Part shown: positions 15,834 through 21,399 of the stretch, piece after piece | How the letters are laid out: every line of letters starts with the position of its first letter | Position numbering within the stretch: position 1 is the stretch's first letter | Assembly: GCA_017642565.1 (NCBI GenBank) | Contig: JAGCOU010000036.1 | Span: 1 to 21,399, forward strand | DNA: 21,399 nucleotides | Source: Alphaproteobacteria bacterium | GTDB lineage: Bacteria > Pseudomonadota > Alphaproteobacteria > Rs-D84 | Direction of reading: 5' to 3' | The notes under the pieces: model-generated | What the model saw: only the letters and a program-made list of their open reading frames with translations | What the model was told of the DNA's origin: nothing | Databases searched by the model: none | Program-made: the position numbers and the translations under genes

Positions 15834-16895
15834 ATGTGGTATAGAATACCTGTGTTTTGTGGTATATTGTTTATATCTGTGTTTGGTAATGCAGTTGCTG
15901 ATCGTGGCGTATTTGATTTGGAACGTTGGGATAATGTATTGAACAAAATAAGAACCAGCGCAACAAATCAACACATCAGCAAATCTGTGATTGATGAAAC
16001 TTTGAAATCTCCGGCTTTCATACCAAGTATTGTAAAATCTGACAAAAGTCAAACTGAATTCACTTTGACATTGGACCAGTATCTTGGCCGCACAGTAAGC
16101 GATACACGTGTAAAAACTGGTCGTAAAAAACGCGCTGAATACCCAACGCTTTTGTCTCGAACAGAACAAAAGTATGGCATTCCACGTAATGTGATTTTGG
16201 CTTTCTGGGGCATGGAATCAAATTATGGTGCAGTAAAATCAAAACACCAATTAACGAGTGCTTTCATAACCCTTATGTACGAAGGCAGACGCGAAGAATT
16301 TTTTTCAAAACAATTGTTGGCTTTGATGAAAATCGCAGACAAAAACAAATTATCTATTAATGATATTCATGGTTCTTGGGCTGGGGCAATGGGGCATTTT
16401 CAATTTATACCAACGACACTTACACAATATGGCGTGGACGGAAATAATGATGGTCGCATTGATATTATAAACAGCATTGGTGATGCGATGTTTAGCGCAG
16501 GAAACTATCTTAATAAATTAGGATGGAAAAAAGACGAACCCATTATTTACAAGGTTGTCCTACCTGCCGATTTTGACAGAGTCATACTTAACGGTTATAC
16601 TAAAAAAAGTTTCAAAGAATGGTCGCAGATGGGTGTCACGAATATGGACGGAACGCCACTGCCACAAAGGGATACTGTTGTTGGTTTGATTGCTGATACC
16701 AAAGAAATTGCAAAGCGCGATTTATATCAACCACAAAGAGATACCGAAGATCAATTTGATGATGCTGATGTTGCGCCAAGTCCTGTGATAAAGGCATATT
16801 TAACATACCCAAACTTTTACCGCATAAAAAAATGGAACAATTCGTCTTGGTATGCAATTGCAATTGGCGAATTAGCTGACAAATTAAAACACTAA
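15834..16895 (+). CDS. MltB-family lytic murein transglycosylase (GH103)
   Basis: A 353-residue protein with a Sec signal (about 1-22, no lipobox) and the GH103 domain. The catalytic glutamate is Glu128 in AFWGMESNYG (123-132); the family motif GSWAGAMGHFQFIPTT is near 180-196, followed by NNDGRIDI and the DAMFSAGNYL region. These enzymes cleave the MurNAc-GlcNAc bond with formation of 1,6-anhydro-MurNAc, in the periplasm. Lacking a lipid anchor, it is a soluble form rather than the lipoprotein MltB of E. coli. A GGGAAAG ribosome site lies in the 14-base gap after the barrel gene. No terminator is apparent after it. Confidence 0.92.
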   Translation: MWYRIPVFCGILFISVFGNAVADRGVFDLERWDNVLNKIRTSATNQHISKSVIDETLKSPAFIPSIVKSDKSQTEFTLTLDQYLGRTVSDTRVKTGRKKRAEYPTLLSRTEQKYGIPRNVILAFWGMESNYGAVKSKHQLTSAFITLMYEGRREEFFSKQLLALMKIADKNKLSINDIHGSWAGAMGHFQFIPTTLTQYGVDGNNDGRIDIINSIGDAMFSAGNYLNKLGWKKDEPIIYKVVLPADFDRVILNGYTKKSFKEWSQMGVTNMDGTPLPQRDTVVGLIADTKEIAKRDLYQPQRDTEDQFDDADVAPSPVIKAYLTYPNFYRIKKWNNSSWYAIAIGELADKLKH

Positions 16896-16946
16896 AAAAA
16901 TGCTCTTACATAAAAAACCTAAAAAGTCCAGCATAAATAAAAATAT

Positions 16947-16998
16947 TTGCTTATGATAGTTTTCTTTGATACTATTTAACTGATAATCACATAAAGGA
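16947..16998 (+). promoter_or_regulatory. Promoter and ribosome site of the olsB-olsA-proS unit
   Basis: -35 TTGCTT (16947-16952), 17-base spacer, -10 TACTAT (16970-16975), then AAAGGA (16993-16998) 6 bases before ATG 17005. Confidence 0.6.
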
Positions 16999-17004
16999 TA
17001 TATT

Positions 17005-17982
17005 ATGGCTATAAAAGTTCGTGACTTTGAAGTTCGATTAACCCGCACAAAAGAAGAAAGAAAACAAGTGCGTCAGTTGCGGTATGAGGTATTCTGCCTT
17101 GAAGAAGGTGCCGGCGCAAGCGAAGAACAAAAAAACCTTGGTGAAGAATACGATTCTTATGATACTTACGCCGATTATATGGCGGTTTTCCACAACAAAA
17201 AGATTGTTGGAACATATCGTATTATCGACAGAGATGCTGCCGAAAAAATGGGTGGGTTTTATACAGAAAAAGAATTTAATTTATCAAAAATTAAAAAAGT
17301 CAAAGGCAATATTGCCGAAATGTCACGCGCTTGTGTAAAACAAGAATATCGTGAAAACGGTCTGGTGATGCGTCTGCTTTGGGTTGGACTTTGCGAATAT
17401 GTTGTAAAGCGCAAGGTTTCTATTTTATTTGGCGTTCCGTCTTTTGTGGGAACAAATCCTGCTAAATCTGCCCAGGCTTTGTCTTATCTTTATTACAACT
17501 GTTTGTCCCCATCTCATTTGCGCGCAACAGTATTAAAAGAAAATCTGGACCCATCTGTTGATCCGCGTATGACGCAAATGAATATTTTACCCGAAGTATT
17601 CGTTGACGAAGCAGAGGCAAAAAAACAAATGACTCCGTTGATTAAGGGTTATTTGCGACTGGGGGCAACTTTTGGTCGTGGTGTATTTATTGATAAACCT
17701 TTTGGAACTTATGATGTGTTCGTTTTGGTTCAAACTAAGAATGTTGATAAAACTTATCAAAAACATTTTGCAGGTTCCGAAAACGCATTTGATGATTTTG
17801 ATGTCAAAGAAGGTCCTCTTCATTTATTAACAAGAATTGTTATGTCGCCTATTACCGGCACAGCCAAGGCTATACGCGCATTCGGCGAATTGTTTATGCG
17901 TGAAGATGCAGATGATATTGAATACATCGACAAAGAAATGCCAGATGAAACTGATACAGGCCCAGAAAACGAAGAGGAATAA
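17005..17982 (+). CDS. olsB: L-ornithine N-alpha-acyltransferase (OlsB-like, GNAT fold)
   Basis: A 325-residue protein of the OlsB/hemolysin-like GNAT family, which transfers a 3-hydroxy fatty acid from acyl carrier protein to ornithine, making lyso-ornithine lipid. Diagnostic segments are VRQLRYEVFCLEEGA (22-36), the VGTYRIID strand (about 68-75), AEMSRACVKQEYRENGLVMRLLW (about 104-126, the acyl-carrier and cofactor side) and LFGVPSFVGTNP near 140-151. The C-terminal roughly 60 residues are an extra acidic tail ending in EEE and are not needed for the fold. The stop is 2 bases before the next start, whose ribosome site is inside this gene, so the two are tightly coupled. Family membership is clear; the amino-acid substrate is inferred from the olsA-like neighbour. 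Confidence 0.85.
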   Translation: MAIKVRDFEVRLTRTKEERKQVRQLRYEVFCLEEGAGASEEQKNLGEEYDSYDTYADYMAVFHNKKIVGTYRIIDRDAAEKMGGFYTEKEFNLSKIKKVKGNIAEMSRACVKQEYRENGLVMRLLWVGLCEYVVKRKVSILFGVPSFVGTNPAKSAQALSYLYYNCLSPSHLRATVLKENLDPSVDPRMTQMNILPEVFVDEAEAKKQMTPLIKGYLRLGATFGRGVFIDKPFGTYDVFVLVQTKNVDKTYQKHFAGSENAFDDFDVKEGPLHLLTRIVMSPITGTAKAIRAFGELFMREDADDIEYIDKEMPDETDTGPENEEE

Positions 17983-17984
17983 AA

Positions 17985-18794
17985 ATGAAAATTCGTAAAG
18001 CGAATATTTTTAATAAAACTTTCGCAGTTTTTTGGATGGCTCTCGCTTGCGGGATGGTTGTTGCTAACGCTTTTGTTTTATGCTTTATACCACAGGGTAA
18101 AAAATCGGTTAATTATATGCGCTTTTTCATGAAGCAATTTAACTTTATGACCGGGGTGAAATACAAAGTCAAAGGCAAACTTCCCAAAGACCGCCCTTTG
18201 CTTTGCGTAAGCAACCACATTTCTATATTTGAAATGGCAACTATGCCAAGGGCATTTGGTGGTTCGTTCTTTGGAAAAAAAGAAATTGGCGAATGGCCAC
18301 TTGTTGGGTGGATTGCAAAAAAATTCGGTGTTATATTTATTGATCGCCGCCCTTCACATGCAATGGAAGCATTGGACGCGATTAAATCTGAATTAGACAA
18401 AGTCGATTACCCGATGTTTATTTTCCCAGAAGGAACAACTACGAATGGTGCTTATGTAAAACAATTCAAAAGTTCCATGTTTGATATCGTAGAAAAAACT
18501 GGTATCAAAGTGCAACCTGTGGTTATTCATTATCGATTAAAAGACGGGACTAAGATAAGCGATGAAGACTTGGCAAATCATTTTGCTTATTTTGACAACT
18601 GCAAACAAGACTGTGGTCCACACTGCAAAAAAGAACGCAGTGCTTTTGCTCAGGTTTTTCACATAATGACTTTGGGTGGTTTCTTGGTTGAAATCGAAGT
18701 TTTACCCTGCCCCGACCTGTCGGGTATGGACAGAAAACAAATCGCAACTAAATTGCATGAAATAGTTTCAGAAGCATATATGAAAACAAAATAA
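17985..18794 (+). CDS. olsA: 1-acyl-glycerol-3-phosphate / lyso-ornithine lipid acyltransferase (PlsC/OlsA-like)
   Basis: A 269-residue PlsC-family acyltransferase with an N-terminal hydrophobic anchor (about 12-35). The motifs occur in order: NHISIFE (77-83, motif I), GVIFIDR (115-121, motif II) and FPEGT (147-151, motif III). Motif I is unusual: the catalytic pair His-x4-Asp is His78-x4-Glu83 here. The gene is 2 bases after olsB, which favours OlsA, the second step of ornithine lipid synthesis, although a general PlsC role in phosphatidic acid synthesis cannot be excluded and some bacterial OlsA enzymes do both. A cysteine cluster (CKQDCGPHC, about 206-214) is an extra feature. It is followed by proS after 24 bases. 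Confidence 0.82.
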   Translation: MKIRKANIFNKTFAVFWMALACGMVVANAFVLCFIPQGKKSVNYMRFFMKQFNFMTGVKYKVKGKLPKDRPLLCVSNHISIFEMATMPRAFGGSFFGKKEIGEWPLVGWIAKKFGVIFIDRRPSHAMEALDAIKSELDKVDYPMFIFPEGTTTNGAYVKQFKSSMFDIVEKTGIKVQPVVIHYRLKDGTKISDEDLANHFAYFDNCKQDCGPHCKKERSAFAQVFHIMTLGGFLVEIEVLPCPDLSGMDRKQIATKLHEIVSEAYMKTK

Positions 18795-18818
18795 TTAGAT
18801 ATTAAAAGAGTTATAAAA

Positions 18819-20099
18819 ATGAAAATAGAAAATTTGTGTGTAAACAGATTATACGGTGATGTCGCTGGTGCGACAACTCGCGGACATAAAATCGCAATCA
18901 AAGGCGGCTATGTATATCAAACTTTCCAAGGCGGATATACCCTTACACCATTGGGTTGGAGTGTTGTTCGTAAAATTGAAAATATCATTCGTGATGAAAT
19001 GAATGCAATTGACGGTCAAGAAGTCTTGTTACCTGTTGTTTGCACTGCTGATTTATGGAAAGAAACAGGGCGTTATGATTCTATGGATAATATCGCAAAA
19101 TTCAAAAGCAGATCTGGAACAGATTATGTAATATGTCCAACACACGAAGAAGTTATTACGGACTACGCACGTTCCGTATTGAAATCTTATCGTCAAATGC
19201 CTTTTATGTTATATCAAATTCAAACAAAGTTTCGTGATGAATTGCGTGTGCGTGCAGGTCTTATTAGAACACGTGAATTTATTATGAAAGATGCTTATTC
19301 TTTCCATGAAACCCAAGAAGATTTGGAAAAATACTATAAACGTTGCTTTGATGCTTATTACAGATTATTCAAACGTTGTGGTTTGAAAAATTTCGTTGAT
19401 GTATTGGCTTCATCTGGGGACATGGGCGGTAAATTCACACATGAATTTCAATTGATAACCGACATGGGTGAAGATACTTTATATATTTGCGACTGTGGTT
19501 TTCGTGCAAACAAAGAGGTTGTAGACGAAGAGTCTGCGGTATGTCCAAAATGTGGTAAAAAATTGAACAAAGTTCGTGGTATCGAAATCGGTCAAGTTTT
19601 CCAGTTGGGTAAATTTTATGCAGATTCTATGCATTTAACATATACTGATGCTAGTGGCGAAGAAAAAACACCTATTATGGGTTGCTATGGTATAGGGGTC
19701 ACACGTGTTATGGCTGCTATTATTGAAGAAAGTGCAGATGACAACGGTCCAGTTTGGAATATGGAAACTGCGCCTTTTGCTGTGGAAGTAATCGGTTTAG
19801 CGGATAAAGAAAATAAAACTTTTGAATTGGCTGAAAAAATCTATGACGATTTAAAGAAAGCAGGTATAGAAGTTTTATTGGATAATCGCGACAGTCGCGC
19901 TGGTGAAAAATTTGCAGATGCTGATTTAATCGCTGCGCCAATTCGTTTGATTGTGTCACAAAAGAATTTGGCAAACAATCAAATCGAAGTTAAATATCGT
20001 GTTAATAATTTTGATACATCCTCTTTGCCAAACGCAATAGATGTAAAAGATTATTTAAAAACAATCCAAGATTTAATTTCAAAATTATCACAACAATAA
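18819..20099 (+). CDS. proS: Prolyl-tRNA synthetase, short form without editing insertion
   Basis: A 426-residue class II synthetase that charges tRNA-Pro. Motif 1 lies around 44-74, motif 2 at 138-162 (KFRDELRVRAG through MKDAYSF), motif 3 at 288-300 (GCYGIGVTRVMAA), and the anticodon-binding domain from about 320. Bacterial-type enzymes normally carry a roughly 180-residue editing domain (INS) between motifs 2 and 3. Here that space holds only CDCGF (224-228) and CPKCGKK (242-248), the two zinc-ribbon halves that flank INS in long forms, joined directly. Alphaproteobacterial ProRS typically lack INS, which supports the lineage guess. Ala-tRNA-Pro would need a separate deacylase, not seen here. 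An AAGAG ribosome site precedes the ATG. A strong terminator follows. Confidence 0.94.
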   Translation: MKIENLCVNRLYGDVAGATTRGHKIAIKGGYVYQTFQGGYTLTPLGWSVVRKIENIIRDEMNAIDGQEVLLPVVCTADLWKETGRYDSMDNIAKFKSRSGTDYVICPTHEEVITDYARSVLKSYRQMPFMLYQIQTKFRDELRVRAGLIRTREFIMKDAYSFHETQEDLEKYYKRCFDAYYRLFKRCGLKNFVDVLASSGDMGGKFTHEFQLITDMGEDTLYICDCGFRANKEVVDEESAVCPKCGKKLNKVRGIEIGQVFQLGKFYADSMHLTYTDASGEEKTPIMGCYGIGVTRVMAAIIEESADDNGPVWNMETAPFAVEVIGLADKENKTFELAEKIYDDLKKAGIEVLLDNRDSRAGEKFADADLIAAPIRLIVSQKNLANNQIEVKYRVNNFDTSSLPNAIDVKDYLKTIQDLISKLSQQ

Positions 20100-20104
20100 A
20101 AACC

Positions 20105-20130
20105 ACCGCCCGATTGGGCGGTTTTTTTAT
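20105..20130 (+). terminator. Intrinsic terminator of the olsB-olsA-proS unit
   Basis: ACCGCCC and GGGCGGT (20105-20111 with 20116-20122) around a GATT loop, followed by a T7 run. Confidence 0.9.
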
Positions 20131-20148
20131 TTATGTTCTAAGTTTTTG

Positions 20149-20203
20149 TCTATTGTCAAGCAAAGGCTTGACAATTTTTTTTTTTGCTAGAATTGACAAT
20201 AGA
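20149..20203 (+). repeat. Three TTGACAAT repeats with two competing hairpins and a T11 tract
   Basis: ATTGTCAAG (20152-20160) and CTTGACAAT (20167-20175) are exact inverted repeats around CAAAGG, followed by T's up to 20185: an intrinsic-terminator shape. In addition TCTATTGTCAA (20149-20159) is the exact reverse complement of TTGACAATAGA (20193-20203), so the left arm can pair with either right arm. A TTGACA (20168-20173) and an extended -10 TGCTAGAAT (20185-20193) flank the T11 with a spacer of 14, too short for a normal promoter. Confidence 0.6.
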
Positions 20204-20240
20204 TAATAATGAACCCTAAAAAAAAGCAAAGGAGTTTAAA

Positions 20241-20984
20241 ATGGGATTAATCGGTTTAGCTATTGGAAAAGCACATGTCAAAGTCAGAGAAAGAATGACA
20301 AAAAAAGCCGCAAAGAAAGGCGGTAGCGAATATGCAGAGGCAAAAAAAGCAGAAAAAGAAGCAAAAAGAAAATTTGAACAATATAAACGATTTGAAGATA
20401 AAGTTTACGGGACACTAGCAGGGGGCCTTATAGTAGCTATAGCATCCCCTGCGTATGCAGTATCGGGTGCAAAGTTTTTAGCATCAAAAATAAAAGATAA
20501 AAAAGCACAACGAAAAGCAGAAAGAGATAAAGAAACACAGGAACAAAAACAATATGAATCAGAAAAAGAAATCGCTGAAGCTTGTGCAAAAATTATAGAG
20601 AACGCGATCTCAGCCGAAAGTTTGACACCTCGCACACCTACTGGTAATAACAGAAATAAAGTAGCAAGGGAACTTTTGTCTCAAAAAGGATTGAATCCAG
20701 ACTCAATGGCAACTGTGTTTGGAAAAAGAATAAAACATATCTCAACTTTTAACGCGGATGCAAATGTTTTATTTGTAGTCTATATCGATGATGAAGACAA
20801 AAAGCATTATGCATTTTTAGAAAAGAACCACGAAACTGGCAATTTTCACCAACTTGCGGATTTAACAAGCGAAAAAGCTCAACAACGCATAGTAGATGCA
20901 GTGAAGGTATACAATACCAAACTAGCAGAACGAAAAAAAGAAGCAAACGTACAATCTGCGTCTCGCTTGAGAGAAAGACAATAA
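20241..20984 (+). CDS. Unrecognised lysine-rich protein with one central hydrophobic segment
   Basis: A 247-residue protein, start fixed by AAAGGAG (20228-20234) 6 bases upstream. It has a short hydrophobic N-terminus (2-10), a Lys/Ala/Glu-rich helix likely to form a coiled coil (about 16-55), a hydrophobic segment (57-81) that may cross the membrane or form a hairpin in it, a second highly charged helix (84-120), then a small domain (about 135-230) containing a hydrophobic strand (VLFVVYID, 176-183) that looks like a folded alpha/beta module. There is no signal peptide with a clear cleavage site. I do not recognise the family and propose no function. It stands alone between two terminators, behind a repeat-rich upstream region. 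Confidence 0.75.
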   Translation: MGLIGLAIGKAHVKVRERMTKKAAKKGGSEYAEAKKAEKEAKRKFEQYKRFEDKVYGTLAGGLIVAIASPAYAVSGAKFLASKIKDKKAQRKAERDKETQEQKQYESEKEIAEACAKIIENAISAESLTPRTPTGNNRNKVARELLSQKGLNPDSMATVFGKRIKHISTFNADANVLFVVYIDDEDKKHYAFLEKNHETGNFHQLADLTSEKAQQRIVDAVKVYNTKLAERKKEANVQSASRLRERQ

Positions 20985-20989
20985 AAACC

Positions 20990-21014
20990 ACCGCCCGTTT
21001 GGGCGGTTTTTTTT
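20990..21014. terminator. Bidirectional terminator after the lysine-rich protein gene
   Basis: CCGCCCGTTTGGGCGG (20991-21006) with A's before and T8 after. It can serve the convergent S51 peptidase gene too, whose stop (21013-21015) overlaps the T-run. Confidence 0.88.
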
Positions 21015-21399
21015 AACTTAGTTTTACGATATTTATAAAATCGTCTTTGGAATATTCAATATCAGGTTCCAATTGTTTCTTGTTGCCGTTGTTGAAAATA
21101 TACCAAGGTTTTGTTCCAACAATTTTTACTGTTTTGTCATCTGTATAAAGACTATCTTCTTCTGGCAAAGCGATGACAGGTTCTGTGATAGAATATTTTG
21201 TTAAATATTCTGTGGCTTTTTTTGTTTGCTCGGCATCTTGATTCGTATAATGCGCCGTAAAAGAAAATCCAAACAAAGAATTAAAACCACTCGTATCTTT
21301 TAAACCAACAGCATTTTCATCTTGGTAAAGACAAGAATTTATATCTTTGCCAAATATTATTGCACCTGCACTGCCGCCGTAAACCAATCCACCATTATC
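21013..21399 (-). CDS. Peptidase S51 family (dipeptidase E-like), N-terminus cut by window edge
   Basis: The frame is open to the last base, so the true start lies outside; only the C-terminal roughly 128 residues are visible. It contains the S51 nucleophile elbow GGSAGA (family GxSAGA) close to the edge, a downstream AHYTNQD segment that may hold the catalytic His, and the family's late pattern of ALPEEDSLY followed by KTVKIVGTKPWYIF. S51 includes aspartyl dipeptidase PepE and cyanophycinase; PepE-like is more probable from length after the nucleophile, but the fragment cannot decide it. Confidence 0.78.
   Translation of the reverse strand, partial: DNGGLVYGGSAGAIIFGKDINSCLYQDENAVGLKDTSGFNSLFGFSFTAHYTNQDAEQTKKATEYLTKYSITEPVIALPEEDSLYTDDKTVKIVGTKPWYIFNNGNKKQLEPDIEYSKDDFINIVKLS

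Noticed and set aside
20149..20203. Classical transcription attenuator before the lysine-rich gene
   Set aside because: The competing arm lies downstream of the terminator-like hairpin, so it would be made too late to act as an antiterminator; the region is reported as unusual without this claim.
1..21399. CRISPR array, insertion sequence, prophage or toxin-antitoxin module
   Set aside because: No spaced direct repeats, transposase, integrase or paired small toxin-like genes were seen.

Overview
This window looks like a compact, AT-rich chromosomal segment of a Gram-negative bacterium, most likely an alphaproteobacterium of a host-associated or gut-type lineage. The evidence is the short prolyl-tRNA synthetase without an editing insertion, an adjacent olsB/olsA-like ornithine-lipid pair, an IHF-alpha gene, a beta-barrel outer membrane protein, an MltB-type transglycosylase and a periplasmic thioredoxin. 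The lineage is inferred from gene content and base composition only. No insertion sequence, phage, CRISPR array or rRNA is visible, and no gap exceeds about 220 bases.

Layout. 1-1507 (minus): a THUMP-type methyltransferase followed by a truncated S66 LD-carboxypeptidase. 1723-3486 (plus): an ABC exporter. 3610-4971 (plus): a membrane-anchored protein whose central part is a GH24 lysozyme with an intact E-D-T triad, followed by TPRs and a C-terminal membrane helix. 5112-6044 (plus): dapA, meeting the lemA-htpX pair (minus) stop to stop. 7629-8780 (minus): a small membrane protein and a CvpA-family protein. 8793-9375 (minus): a secreted thioredoxin whose frame ends at an A10 tract, with a perfect transmembrane tail encoded in the +1 frame just beyond. 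9518-10646: a cysteine-containing secreted protein facing a small three-helix membrane protein with a Cys pair. 10698-11172: divergent tRNA-Arg(CCT) and ihfA. 11201-14235 (minus): hemW overlapping an M13 metallopeptidase gene. 14332-16895 (plus): an outer membrane barrel and MltB. 17005-20099 (plus): olsB, olsA, proS. 20241-20984 (plus): an unrecognised lysine-rich protein behind an unusual repeat-rich upstream region. 21013-end (minus): a truncated S51 peptidase.

Many genes concern the cell envelope: peptidoglycan cutting (GH24, MltB, S66), its precursor supply (DapA), membrane lipids (OlsB/OlsA), envelope quality control (HtpX, periplasmic Trx) and export (ABC). No single coherent new system is evident. 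The most unusual items are the GH24-TPR-membrane protein, the homopolymer-frameshifted thioredoxin with its hidden membrane anchor, and the hairpin/T11/TTGACAAT region before the 247-residue protein. Promoters are unusually legible: many have a TTGC-type -35 box, and at least two genes appear to start on leaderless mRNAs.
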